Below, one piece after another: positions 24,501 to 37,700 of a DNA stretch of 64,000 nucleotides. The number at the start of each line of letters is the position of its first letter. The stretch's first letter is position 1. Origin of the DNA: Tubiluchus corallicola (Eukaryota > Priapulida > Priapulimorpha > Priapulimorphida > Tubiluchidae); the NCBI GenBank assembly GCA_030141605.1, contig JAQGDQ010000012.1, positions 1,010,359 to 1,074,358 of the forward strand. The letters are read 5' to 3'. The notes beneath the pieces were generated by a model that saw only the letters and a list, made by a program, of their open reading frames with translations, made no database searches and was not told the DNA's origin. A program made the position numbers and the translations under genes.

Positions 24501-26807
24501 TGAATAAAATCAGCAGCCATCAATGCTAAATTAGATAAATAAGCTATTATCACAAATTAATTATTTTTATTTGCACTGTTTGGTATTGTTGACTTTGTGA
24601 AAAATCAGATGTGTTATTTTTAGACATTTCTACAGTTCTTCTGGCAGGTTAGTGTGTTTATTGAGCATCACATACTAAGCCGACACCACTTTCGATCCAT
24701 GTGACGTCACCAGCCAGCTGGAAGTGGCCTTTATCAACCAAGTGGTGAACTTAGGCCCAAGTCGTACCTGGCACTTTATAGTACGATATGGATACATCAC
24801 AAACACGTACTTGTAAAAAGACCTTGGTGCTCTTTTAAACAATTCCAGCTATAGTTTACAAAATCATTAAGATACCTAAAACGGCCGATTTGTTGTTTTT
24901 CAATGAAGTTTTGATTAGGTCTTTTATTAGGCAGAAGCATTCTATACATCATCTAAGATTGAGCGTGGAACGTTGAAGTCATCACAAGTTTACGAAATTG
25001 TGCAGACTAATCAACCAGAACAGGATCCTCTTGGACGTCCCTTAGTTCATTCTTCTGCACTAGAACATGCTACGGGAGAAGCTGTATATTGCGATGATAC
25101 AAGAATACTGGAAGGTACATTGTGGGAATAAGTGGATCACTTTTTAAATTGCTAGCTGGCTTCTATGTATACGAAATTATCTAGTTAGGTCCTCTTAAAA
25201 ATTCCAGTAAGTCTGCATGAGGACCAGCAGAAGTCGTTTGTACACCAGTCTTCTTCAATGGTAAACTAAGCCTGCCATGGTTACTACGTCTCTGTATTAA
25301 TGAAACCGTGTGTCTTTTATGAGTCGATGTATGCAATTAGTGATGCCACACTTACACAAAACTGTAATGTTTGCAGTGTAATTTAAATTAAGATGATTGG
25401 CTAAGAAGCATCTAAATGCTTAATCAAAAAAGTTTTCACTCACATGTTACTAAGAAGATGCTGCCATGTTAATGACATTTTCATTAATGTGTGCTAGATT
25501 TGAACCGTTCTGCTTACTAGCGCATGAAGAATGCTACTTAGAAAGGCAAAAATGCAAAAGAAAACAGATAAAGTACAAGCGTATTTGACTAAAATGTATG
25601 CTATTAATATTTCGACATTTTTAAGCAAAATTCAAAAAGGAGCTTGATTTTTTCTTTTAAAAGTACTGTTGTAATCACTTCTTATGATACTATTGGATAC
25701 AATTACTTATTTGCCATGCAGCACGGGCGTATTGACAACATGACACCTGAAAAATAAAATCGGTGCCATTTGGGAGTTTTATTAAAATGACATGAATAAG
25801 GAGTTTTCTGCTCAGTACAGTTTGGGCAGAAAAAACATAAGTAGGGGTATAAAGAAAAATATGCTATGTAATGTTGTCAAATTGCTATATAAAATTAGCA
25901 AGATTCTCTATGCTCTAAAAATATAGGAAGGTAGATTTTTTAACTGTTAAATTTGCACCCTGCTAGAATGTGTGCACTGTGAATGAAATGTTTAAATTTA
26001 CCTTTAATCTCTACAACTAAATGGCGTGCCTTGTTTATTGTACTGATTCAAGTCTAAACGTTATCTATGGGCTTATGTAATAAATAATGCTGAACGTGAT
26101 ATAATGTGAGGTGTGTATTTGCATCAGTGGTGTGATACATGTCAAGTTATCAGATGAACTGTCAGAAATTTTCAGAGCAAACAGTAAATGTGATTGGTTA
26201 ATAGTTTTGATTATTGTAAAGGATTATTTAGTTGTTTTTGATTCTGTCAGTGTACGTTTAAATCTGTGTCGTGTGTACAAAGTACGAAGTAAGAAAGCAA
26301 AAAGTTAGAAAATGTTGTCTAGATAAATTTAAAGGCAACGATCGAGCTTGCATAGCGATTACTCTTTCATGTTGAAAGAATTAATGTACATTATTGCTAA
26401 TGCGGATTGTCCAGATTCTTAACAAATACTTTAATGTTGCTTCTCTTTTTTCAGATGAATTACATCTAGGTGTAGTTATCTCTGAAAGAGCTCACGCGCG
26501 AATAAAATCAGTTGACACAAGTGCAGCACTGGCCACACCTGGTGTTATTTCGTTTATTGATTATCAAGATATTCCTGGCAAAAATCTTGCTATAGCTGAT
26601 TTTGATCAGCCATTATTTGCACGAGATGAAGTTCAGTATGCGGGGGAGTTGATTGGGGGAGTGGTGGGAGAGACAAGGGAGGTGGCACAGAAAGCCGCTA
26701 AACTGGTTAAGATTGACTATGAGGACTTACCTGTTATAATTAGTGTTGAGGTACATTACATAATGTAAACTATAAATCTTGGTCGTCTTAGATTTGCCTA
26801 ATTGCAA

Positions 26808-26842
<35 letters not shown>

Positions 26843-29800
26843 GATTTTCAAATCAAACAACATCAATTAGGCATACATATATATGAACTAGGCATAACAT
26901 ATATCATCTGTGTAGTAAATCGTCTCAGTTTAACAATACATGAATTCACATCAAAAGAAGTGCAAGCTGTAACCTGCAAGAACAATAGAAATATTGTACT
27001 CATTCTTCAGTTACTAAAGTTACTAGACTCAATATTTATTTTATTTAAACCTTTAAACCTTTTAATAGGTTTTTTAAAGTTTTGAATAAAAGTTGTCACA
27101 AATTACGTAAACTCCAGCAATACATCACAGCTTAATTGTAATTATTAAGCTCCTACATCTAGGCTCAAAGTTACCTCTATAGCTTCGAGCACCTTAGGAT
27201 TACTAGTACAAAGCTGTCTCTCAGTAAAGTGAAAAATTTTCTTTCTGAGACTATCTTCATTTGAATGTGTTTAAATTAATTCTGATTTAAAATGCAAATG
27301 GAAAGAGAGAAATTTAGTCTTGTTTTTTGCTTTTTCAGGATGCTATTAAAGCAAATTCATATTTTGAAAATCCGAATCTAAAAGCTCATGTTGGAAATGT
27401 AGATGAAGCAATATCAAGTTCAGAACATGTCATAAGTATCATATTTTGAAAGTGATTCAGTACATTTCTTTTATTTGTGCTTATTTGTTTAACTCTTCAG
27501 ATTGTTTTCTGTATCAAATCTTGGTATGCAAATTCTGAAGGTATGACAATTAGAAGGAAGACAAGAGAAGTAAACAAATACACAAACTACTCAAATGTAA
27601 ACAGAGTACAAGAAAACACAAGCAAACCATTACTTGAGCAATTTTTTTGCAACAATTTCATGTTAAAGACAAAAAATCTCACTCTGCCCCTTACTCTGCT
27701 CTAAAATTTCCTAGATAAAAACTATTATATTAGCTTTGTGAAAATGTGCATACATAAAGTGACTATGAAAGTATTATGTCATAGCTGCCAGTGCCTAATT
27801 CTGCAAACACGTTTTTGTTACAAATGTTGTTATTTTTTGGCTATTCTCTATAAAGCTTATTACTTTTATGAGTGTTGTTTTTGCAGACGGAGAGTTTAGG
27901 ACAGGTGGACAACAACATTTCTATATGGAGACTCAGTCAGCTGTTTGTGTGCCTCATGGAGAAAAAATGGAGATGGATATTCTATCGTCCACCCAAAATG
28001 TTCACACTGTGCAGGTATAAAGACTTCTACAATCACACTTAACGGTACAATATTGAGTTTCAGCAACTAGTTAAAGTATGCATTACAAGCTGGGTAATGT
28101 AAGTCTGTGAAATTGATAATCTAAGTCGACAAGAGCTACCATCCTGTTTGGTTCTTGTGTAATAAAAATTTGCTTATGCATGTATAAAACATGCAGTCAA
28201 TATTAATACTTTGTTTAAAAGTCTCGTCATAAAACCATCAGTCAAATTAATATTTTCATGTTGATATAAATGTGTTGCATAAAAAACAATATTTCTTAAT
28301 TCGCTTCAAAAATTATTGGATCAATGCTTGGCATGTATTTAAGTGAAAAATTCTCTGTATTACAGAGAGGTGTGGCTAATGTCTTAGGGATACAAGCAAA
28401 CAGAGTTGTTGTCCGTGCAAAAAGGCTTGGTATGATACTTAATGTTATTCTTCTAAATGTTTTTACAACTTCCTGTTAAAGCAGAACTTGTAGAATGTAC
28501 GGATATGAACGTGCTCAAACCAAGTAGTTGTAAGAACAGTAAGTGCTATGTTAATAAATTGCAATACGTGAGACTTTTTTGTCTTTAGGACTTCAACCAT
28601 TTTGAAAACTTTGCAATTTTTAGTAAGCAGGTTTCTGTTTAACTGGGCCTGATTTAGTTTGAATTTCATGCTATAGTTAACTAGTTATGTGCAGTCTTTG
28701 TCAGTCATTAGGGATGTATTGTTGTGTTCGTTATAGTGTGCGTGCTCATGTGGTTTGTCTTTGACGAGGTCTCTAGTTTTTTGTTGTATAGTTATTCATG
28801 CAATGCTGTGCATCTGGTTGCACCTGGGCAGATTTAAGGGTAGAGGAAAAGCAGCCAAAACCTGAATTCAGGTCAAGTTTTTCTGGTGACTTTGAATGGG
28901 GTGTCGGTACCAGTGCCATTAGTGTTGTTTTATGCTTTGACAAGTTTTTTTGTTTCATCAGTGTTGGGCTGTATATTTTCATCTGAATTTATGGTGTCTG
29001 AATTTATGAGTTTTCATTTACAGGTTTTCGTAAAAGGTAACTGAACTTAACAATCCAAATAACAAATTTTGTTACTCTCTGTAATGTCCTCATTTTGTTC
29101 AAACTAAAAAGGCATCAAATGAAAATGTATTGACTAATGTGGAAGGTCTTGTGGTTCAACTGTTATATATCCGAGTATATCTGTGTCGCATTAGTTTATT
29201 TGGCCTTTTGTGCACTCTCAGGTATGTCCACATCTGTCAGGCATACTTTTTTCTGATTGAATTTTTTTCTAATATTTTGTTGGTGACAATCGATTCACTA
29301 TTTAGTTCATTTCCTCACTTCTTTTCAGGGGGCGGTTTTGGTGGTAAGGAAGGAGACTCGATGTTAGCCGCTGGACCTTGTGCAATTGCTGCCTTTAAGT
29401 AAGTGTTAGGTTGTATTTTATTTACGGTTTTTCACCTTGCACTATCATGACAAAGATTGACTGGAAATGTATCACAATTTTTTTTAGGCTTGGACGTCCA
29501 ATAAGATGTGTGTTCAGTAGAGCAGAAGATTTTTTGATAACAGGAAGCCGACATAGAACATTATTCAAATATACGGTACACGCATTACTAGTTTCATTAA
29601 TAAAAATTAAAAACAAAATACATTAATAAGAAAAACTACATTTATGCGGCCAAATTTAAATTACTTCTAACGGGATCATTTTTATGCTTCAGATTGGATT
29701 TGATAGCAGAGGAAAAATACATGTGTTAGATTACTTTGTTTATGTGAATGCTGGATATGCATCTGTGCTTTCACCTTCGGTATGTACTAATTGCATGATT

Positions 29801-31519
29801 ACTTATCCAAGCTGTATATATACTGCTAGAAACTATATTACTATATAGAATATTTCCCGCTAGCAACTATTTATCGGTATAAAGTATATAAACTATTTAT
29901 CTCACTAGAAACAGTAGAATGCAATTCTTTTCAGCCTAACTTATATGTAAATTATCATGCTTTCAGATTTTTCTTGCAACAATGCATTAGCTTTGTAACA
30001 TACTTATTATTCCTAGCATGGACTCTTCTGATTGCCTCTTTGTTTGTTTGTGCGTTCTCTTAACCATTCACTGTTTGTCTGTTTGTCTGCATTGTTGGTG
30101 TTTTTCTTTATTAAATCACAATTTCCATGTGCAGTTATTACAAGAGCTACTACTTTGGTCCGGGGGTTGCTATCGTCTACCCAACATTCGACTCACTGGC
30201 GCCTTATGTAGAACAAACATTGCAAGTGCAAACGCTTGTCGAGGGTTTGGACGACCACAAGCCTGCCTCTTCATGGAGAACTGTATTGCCAAGATAGCGA
30301 ATCATCTGGACAAACTAGATTTACATGTAAGCATTTTGTAGTATGTTACTAGTTTCTTTGTGATATATATATATATGTCATATATGTAGATCTTGAATAT
30401 CAACCTCACCAAGCTACAGCAAGAGGGGTCTTGCTCTTTATAACGTTTTGGTGTTTAAGCATTAAATTCCTTGATAATGAGGATCCTCTTCTACATTGGT
30501 AACGTGTATTAACAAAATCTGGCGGGCTAAGTGAAATGTTGTCATATAAAGCCTCCTTCCCATATAAATGCAAAGGGATGTGTTTTACTGACAAAAGTCT
30601 GCACTGCTTGGCTCATATAAAACGATTTTTTACAGATTTTATGATTTGTATTTATAATTTTCCATTATATTATTTTTATTAAGTCTGAAAAGCAATAATA
30701 ATAATAAAAGTAATAAAGTCACTATAAATGAAAATTATAACTTTTTGTGATGGTAATGCAATAACAACAGATTTAGAATAATAATAGGCTCCACGCCTTG
30801 AAAGGTTTTCTTAAGTTTAAACAGGTTTTCAAATTAATTGGTTTGTAGTTTGTAGTGGCCATCTACATTCTGAAATTAGTCTTGATATGATCTAAAAATG
30901 ACATGATTTAGCAATCTACCTTTGCATAAAAACTTATAAGAAGTTGGCTGTATAGAAAGTACACTTAATGTAGAAACGAAGATGTCGAAACTTTTCAAAA
31001 TGAAAGCCAAATTGACCTGATCCATCATGCCCCTTTTCTTGTTTTTTCTTGTTCTGTGTTTATTTTTCTAGAAAGGAAAACTTCTGACCACAGTCAGTTG
31101 ATATGTAGAAGGCAAACGTTTTTTTTGGTGTTTCTGTTTATTCTTTCACTTGCTACTGATTTCATTGTGTTTCTTGCTTTTGAGCTAGTACGCAATTAAA
31201 ACTGATTAAATATCATTTAATAAAAATAAAAAGATTGGAATTAATGTTTTTGCCTTAGTCCTCCATAGCATTCGAATTTAGATTTTAGTGATTAAATATT
31301 TTTGCCAGGTGCGTCAGATAAATTTGTCCTGTTCTGGTGATGTGATGTGGAACAACATGCCTATAGAAGATAACTACTGTCGAATGTGTGTAGATGAATG
31401 TATTAAGCTGAGCCATTATTCCAACAGATATTATCAAGTTTTGAAGTACAACCGGTAATGATTAATTGTCAGGAACAGAAAAATAGTTTTGCTGTACAAT
31501 AATACAGCACTCATTTTTT

Positions 31520-31550
<31 letters not shown>

Positions 31551-34500
31551 GGTCGGTCGGTCGGTCGGTCGGTCTCTGTCTCTCTCTCTCTCCCTCTCTC
31601 TCTCTGTCTCTCTCTCTCTGTCTCTCTCTCTCTGTCTCTCTCTCTTTGTCTCTCTCTCTCTGTGTCTCTCTCTCTGTCTCTCTCTCTCTGTCTCTCTCTC
31701 TCTGTCTCTCTCTCTCTCTGTCTCTCTCTCTCTCCCTCTCTCTCTCTCATCTCTCGTCACACAAAAGACAAAGAATTAAAAATGCTTGTATAGTTTGTTC
31801 TAATTCTGCTGTTTTGAAATGTTTTAAGATGAAGCTGTAATTTCCACCAGTTATTGGCTGGTGTTTTCTCTTTCTAAGTTCTTGTCCAACAAAATACAAA
31901 ATACAACATTATTGCTTGCGATCATGTTATTTTTCGCTTATTATTCAGTCTACTTTTAATTTTATTTGTGCAAGTCTATCATGTAAAAGTATCACAAATG
32001 GTGACATGCATTAATTTTCAGCTGAAACTTTACTACTTATATGAGCCTGCCTCCTAAATGTGATTACTTTATGTAACATTAGTATCTCCAAGACATTTAA
32101 TAACTAATTGCTTTATTTGTGCTTTAACTTTGATATAGGAAAAAATAGTATTATCCATTTTAGTGAGAATCGGTGGCGGAAACGAGGAATTCATGTAGTG
32201 CCATTAAAATATCCTCTGCCATTTGCAGTCAAATTTCTCAACCAGGCGATGGCCCTAGTCCACGTTTACACTGATGGTTCAGTCATGCTAACATTTGGTG
32301 GAATTGAAATGGGTCAAGGACTGCATGTGAAAATGCTACAGGTATTACGTCCTGTTTGTGTGTTTCCCGAGGGTTGAGCAAGTCTTTATTTGCAGTGACC
32401 CATGCAAGCAAGTTCTTCAAAATATCTAAAAACTGGAATGGCATATGTATGAGTTTAGCTTGACAGTTCATTAATTGCATTTGTTTTTTTAATACAACTT
32501 GTAGTTGCAGTAAAGTAGTAAAGTAATTAAACGAAGAAGCGTAGGAGTTATAAGTTATTTAAGAAAGCTCTTATAGATATGTTAGAATAAAATTTTAATA
32601 ACTAGCATTTCTATATTGTGCAAATCAGCACTTATTATGTTGGTCCAGATTGCAAGTCGAGTGTTGAAAATTCCAATAGAGAAGATACAAATTAGTATCA
32701 ACAGTTCGGACAAGATCCCAAATACGTCACCCACCGGAGGTAGCAACACAACAGATTTGTGTGGACCAGCTGTAATGCAAGCTTGCCAGACTATAAGTGA
32801 CAGGCTGAAGCCGTACAAGGCAACTAAACCTCATGATAGCTGGGAACAATGGGTAACAGGATGATTGTTCATGTTTCAATATATTTAAATGTAAACTGTG
32901 CAGTTTATTTCACTTTCATAAACACTTGATTTGTGACTACACTCTATTTGAAGCAGATTATATCTGATTTGCTGAAAAGGTTATAATGTTTAATTATTAG
33001 ATCCTTAATTAATTTTTTGATTTAATTACAAAGGTGTTGATTAGTGCAAGCCCAGTAAAGTTTCAGTAAAGCCAGCATTAGATTTGGCAAGTGTTTGTCA
33101 GCATGTAATGCGATTATGTAACGCGGGCAATAAAAAGGCTGCTAGTCCAATTTTTCTTTTCATTTTAATAATTATCCATTTTTTTGGTAGCAGTCACAAC
33201 TTTTTGCCTGCTACAGATTAATATTTAACATGAAATCTAAAGTACATTATGAGGTAAAGTGAGTTAGTCACAGTAAAATGATTTTTGTGACTTGTTGGAC
33301 AGATGGATATAATTAATACACTTTTAAAGTTGGATTATTAATCCATCATCATAGGTGATTAATGCATATACAGACAGAGTGAGTCTCTCGGCCTCGGCAT
33401 TTCATGCACCTGATGTTGGAGTGTTTGACTGGAAAACTCAAACTGGTCATGCCAAACTGTATGCAACAAATGGTGCAGCCTGCAGTGAGATAGAGATTGA
33501 CGTACTCACTGGTGATCATGTCCTGCTCAGGACTGATATTGTAATGGATGTTGGTGAAAGTCTAAATCCAGCCATTGACATTGGTCAGATCGAAGGAGGA
33601 TTTTTGCAAGTAACAAGCATTTTTGTGAGGTGTATTAAGATGTAATGCCACATTTATGCTTGTTAGTTTTGAAACTTTAATAAGTCATTGCAAAGCTAAA
33701 CCTTTATGGGAAATTTATTAAACTTTTTACTATTTCTAATTTTTGTGACAATTTATTTAAATATTTTTCTTTCTTTTGTTTAATGTCATGCCTGTAGGTA
33801 CTAGTTTTTATAACAGGTTCATAACTATATTTGCTAAGAGCATGCATTATGGTTGACTTTGTTTTTAACTTTGTTGCAAGAATGAACAGAACATTTGGTC
33901 CTCGAGTAAACAAACTGCATATCCCTTTCAAAGTACTGAACCTAGTTCTTAGCACCACTAACCTAGGCACCTCATGCAGTACTGACATGTGGAGAAGGCA
34001 CTAAGGAAGGCAAAGTGTCTGTTTATCCATTTTGTATATAGTGCATTGTGTTTTTTTATTCATGGATGTTTTAGGGTTATGGTTATGTGACTTTGGAGGA
34101 GATAAAATATACAAAGGATGGATTACTGATCAACAGAAATCCTGCCACTTATAAAATTCCTGGCTTTAATGATATTCCTTCTGAATTTAACATTGCTTTA
34201 TTGCGCAATAGCTGCAAGCCTAGAGCTGTCTACTCTTCTAAGGTTTGTGTTATTATCTCTTAAAATATTTTGCTCTGAAAATCTTGAGAAATACTAAAAA
34301 TAATGTTTCTCTATTGTCAAGTTGGCTATAGATAACTATGCATTGCAAGTCAATTTTCAAATTACAGTGAACTCTCAAACACAGATCGCTAAAGACAAAG
34401 TAAATAGTCCAAATTGTGTGATTGTACCACCTGCAAAGCCATTCATATGTATTGTTTGTTTGTTTGTAACTGTTTAACTAGAGTTGTTCATCATGTAAAG

Positions 34501-34709
34501 ATAAGTTAATTAATTAAAAGTTTGATGGTTTTAAACTCCAGGGTATTGGTGAACCCCCTTTCCTGCTTGGTGCATCTGCATTCTTTGCCATTCGAGATGC
34601 TGTGATATCTGCAAGAAATGAAGCTGGTTATCATGGCGACTTTGACTTCTTTCCACCAGCAACAGCAGAAAAAATTAGAATGGCATGTGGAAGTAACTTG
34701 AATTTTTAA
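17191..34709 (+). CDS. XDH/AOX-family molybdo-flavoenzyme, gene B (complete, 26 exons, 1310 aa)
   Basis: Exons: 17191-17238, 17539-17596, 17771-17979, 18278-18553, 18745-18822, 19550-19688, 19795-19959, 20052-20128, 21571-21777, 22984-23168, 23597-23762, 24931-25114, 26455-26750, 27339-27435, 27887-28014, 28366-28429, 29329-29398, 29488-29575, 29693-29779, 30135-30326, 31309-31454, 32164-32341, 32649-32852, 33355-33609, 34075-34242, 34542-34709. They sum to 3933 nt including TAA, with every junction GT-AG and in phase. The product (1310 aa; bovine XDH is 1332) has two [2Fe-2S] domains, an FAD domain and a molybdopterin domain. The family passes electrons from Mo through Fe-S to FAD and on to NAD+ or O2. 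The start was chosen because [16 protein letters not shown] aligns with family N-termini and has A at -3. XDH-like Glu802 and Glu1261 are kept, but Arg880 is Glu878 and Thr1010 is Ala1008, so the substrate is uncertain. No canonical AATAAA was seen in the first ~900 nt after the stop. Confidence 0.93.
17637..17709. repeat. (CT)n microsatellite in gene B intron 2
   Basis: About 36 pure CT units, 40 bp after exon 2 and 60 bp before exon 3. It provides a continuous pyrimidine tract upstream of the exon 3 acceptor. Confidence 0.97.
20129..21570 (+). other. Gene B intron 8, no recognised content
   Basis: 1442 bp of unique-looking AT-rich DNA. The 60-codon frame near 20774 has no recognisable similarity. 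Confidence 0.5.
22110..22220 (+). repeat. Imperfect (GTT/GCT)n repeat, gene B intron 9
   Basis: Runs of GTT and GCT triplets (ttgttgctgctgtc, gttgttgttgccgccgctg) make a degenerate trinucleotide microsatellite. The rest of intron 9 (21778-22983) shows nothing else. Confidence 0.75.
23763..26454 (+). other. Gene B introns 11 and 12 (either side of exon 12)
   Basis: Two long AT-rich introns, 1168 and 1340 bp, around exon 12 (24931-25114). The only motif noticed is a perfect CRE palindrome TGACGTCA at 24712-24719, which is not evidence of function in an intron. Confidence 0.5.
26810..26842. repeat. (AT)n microsatellite, gene B intron 13
   Basis: About 16 AT units, bordered by the inverted words GCCTAATTG and CAATTAGGC. 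Confidence 0.95.
31526..31749. repeat. (CT)n with (GGTC)n block, gene B intron 21
   Basis: A CT run, then six GGTC units (31551-31574), then CT with regular CTGT interruptions, 71 bp after exon 21. Ser/Leu frames across it are artefacts. Confidence 0.96.
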
Positions 34710-37700
34710 GCCATTGCAAATTTGTTGTTAAAATTGCTTTAGTTATTTGTCCACATTTGTTTCGTATTTTGATGAGGCATCAGTTTTCTTCTAGGTTAGC
34801 TAAATGGCAGTTTTCTTCTAAGTTAGTTCAATGGATTGAATTGCATACTGATTCTATGGAAAATCGGTCTGAAATTGAAATTCGGTATGGAGCTTTTTTT
34901 GTAATGTCCATTTAGATTATTTGAGTATCTTTCCTGCATATTTTTAACATTTGACCTTTTGTATGTAATTTTTTGAGAAAAAATGATGTTATGTTTTTAT
35001 GATATTTCTTATATGCTTTTTATTAACTGCATACATTAATTGATATGAATAATTACAATTTTTATGAAAAATTGGTTTTTTTTGTGGAGAATCACTTCTG
35101 AATTCTCATACTTGTAAAGCTAATCGAGATGTAAATAAGTTTGCTGTGGCTGAATAACCTTCCTTATAAGTGTAATGTAACAGCTAGCTAACTCACATTC
35201 AACCCGATTGTTTAGCTTCACTCTACCAACAACAAAAGCACCAGTCTAATGCCAAGATTTCAAAACAGACTAGTCATTACTTTCCGGACAAAGCGGATAT
35301 GTAAACCCGTGAAATGTCTTCTCACATTGTATCGTACATGGACTTTAAATGTATCAGCTTATGTTGAATGGCCAACATAGGTGCAAACATAAGTGTTTCA
35401 GTCTAACCCTAAGTGTAATTGTGCACTAACATGATCGTCCTGTTACTCATGCTGCAGTAAGAAGCTTATGTTGCCCTTTGGATATCCATCATGTAATCAT
35501 CACCCTTGTTTTGTCATCATTTTCCAATTTAGCATGAGATATTGAAAATGCTTGCCCCTTGTCCATTATTACATGAAGAACAGTATTACATGGGTTAGTT
35601 GCTAATAACTACATAATTAAACATCGAAACTTCGTCTGATTTAACTTACCATTGATTTCCACCACATCCACACTTTGCCAGCTCCTCGATACAAATCCAA
35701 AATTACATTGTGAATAGTAAGACTTTACTTCCTTGGAGTAAGGAATGACGAAGTTTGATTTTTTGACTTTTATGTGTGTGATGAAATGATGCATGGGTTT
35801 ATTAAGGTTAAACACAATGAGTTCTTCTTCTTAAATACCATCAGTGAAGGTATGAGAGAAAACTCAAAAAAATTACTTAGTACATATTAGGTTGGACACT
35901 AATATTAATGTCTTATGCAGTTGTATAGAACGCGTTGTAAGATTAAGCAGTTAAAGCAAGAGCTGTTAAATTGTTTAGGACTGCATTAGACTGTGATGCT
36001 AATACTGTTCAGCTATTTCTAAAAGTGTATGATTTTTAACTTTTATGCAGTTTCATGATATATATAGTTGGCCTTGTACAATCATTTTGTATAAATTATG
36101 CTGCTGTAATGTGTAAAATTGACACAACAGGTATTTCTCCTCATTTTTGTTATAAAATTAAATCATTTACTATAAAAATAATTGCTAATTATAAATGAGT
36201 TAACAATGTTCCTAACGTGTTCAGAAACTGACGATCTTGCAAACAATAGTTACATAATAGGCCTTGAAAAAACATTGGCCTTTTTTGAAAGTTGATTTTA
36301 TTGAAATTGTGTTACTTGGGAACTGCGCTTCACAATGAACTCGCAACTTCTAACTTTTCACCTCTTGACCTGTATATCAAATTAAAGTCAACTAAAACCT
36401 TGTGCCTTCTGCAACTTATTCAATTTAATTCATCTCATTGAGAGTTGAGACCTTTCATTTGATATACTACAACCCATTATTTTTCAAAACTGGTTAAACA
36501 TCTGGTGCCAACCAAGCCAAGGTCATCATTCAATATTTTGTTGTCTGAACTCGTATCCCAGGTACCTGTCTCGAACTTGTTTATTTCTAACACTTTTAGT
36601 TGCGCTAGTTATGTGACCTAGCCATGCCCATTTTCTGGTAAATACTTAGTGCACACCTGGTTATCCACACATGCAAAAACATAGACTCATAGCTAGTAGT
36701 CTAATACACATAAGAGGAGCTGAGTGACGAAAGGCATTTGCCACATTTTTCACATTTTGGATATTGCTATGAACTTTGGTCCATAGGTCACGATTTCTAC
36801 ATTATTCCCTGAGCATTGTATCTTAGGTTTTTACCCGGCAAGTTTTCTGATTTTAGCTCTTTTGCTTATAGAATTATTGACCCTGTTTTCTGGCTTTGGC
36901 TCCTATCTCGGGTCCCAGCTTTTTAAAACCCATCTGCCCATAATACATGTACGTATAAATACTTGTTAAAAATTGAAAAAAAGTAAAGGTACTGGGAGCA
37001 AATACATAGTAACAGAAAAATAGAATGGCGCCTTCAGCCCTTGACCCTTAACTAGATGTCAGAAGTTGCCACATTACTGCCCTACCCCCACAGAGGGCTA
37101 CCCATCTTGTGAGTTTCATCCTAACTTGCAGGGTTAATGACTATAATAAGTTATTAAACGAAATATGTTTACGTAGAATAATTAAGAAAGAAATTACAAA
37201 TTAAGTGCATTCCCATAATGTCAAGATATATGTTTTTGTTATGGAGCCTTTCTATGGTCACGTGACAACTGAGAGGTTCAGTTCGAGAAGCCAATAGTTC
37301 TCACTCGTGTTTGTGGATGAGCTTTGCTGTTGTCACCTTTCTTCGAGGGTAAATTTTGGGTCAAAATTAGGAAGCCATGTGACTTTCAAGTATAATATTT
37401 TAAAGTTGCTTGTTTTATATTTGTGCATGTTGGAATCGAAATTCGGTAACCAGTTTAAAAACTACCTACATTATAGTTGTAACCTTCTGCTAGGTGAGTA
37501 CAAAAGCAACGAACAATACTGTAGAACAATTTATTACATTAAGTATTGCTGAGTCATTAGAGAATCTATCGTTTTGGAATATTTATTGTGGAAGCCTCAC
37601 CCGTGCCACACAGTTAACCTGCAGTATTGAGGGTTATTATCAGAGACATGAAAAGATCATGGTCGGATTCAAGGTCCTTCAACACATCTTGGAAACGTCT

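Larger units (their letters stand above)
24931..34709 (+). other. Gene B exons 12-26: molybdopterin (Mo-co) domain
   Basis: Residues 537-1310. Landmarks are [29 protein letters not shown] (735-744), SSTQN with Gln765 (bovine 767), GGGFGGKE with Phe796 and Glu800 (bovine 798 and 802), CRGFGRPQ with Arg910 and Phe912 (912 and 914), PFAVKF with Phe1007 (1009), and GIGEPP with Glu1259 (1261), the catalytic base of the family. A constant offset of -2 to bovine XDH makes the correspondence firm. Bovine Arg880 falls on Glu878 and Thr1010 on Ala1008. The C-terminal tail is about 20 residues shorter than in bovine XDH. Confidence 0.9.

Noticed and set aside
31434-31840. Ser/Leu-rich and Arg/Glu-rich frames
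   Set aside because: Microsatellite in gene B intron 21; splice sites of exons 21 and 22 exclude it.
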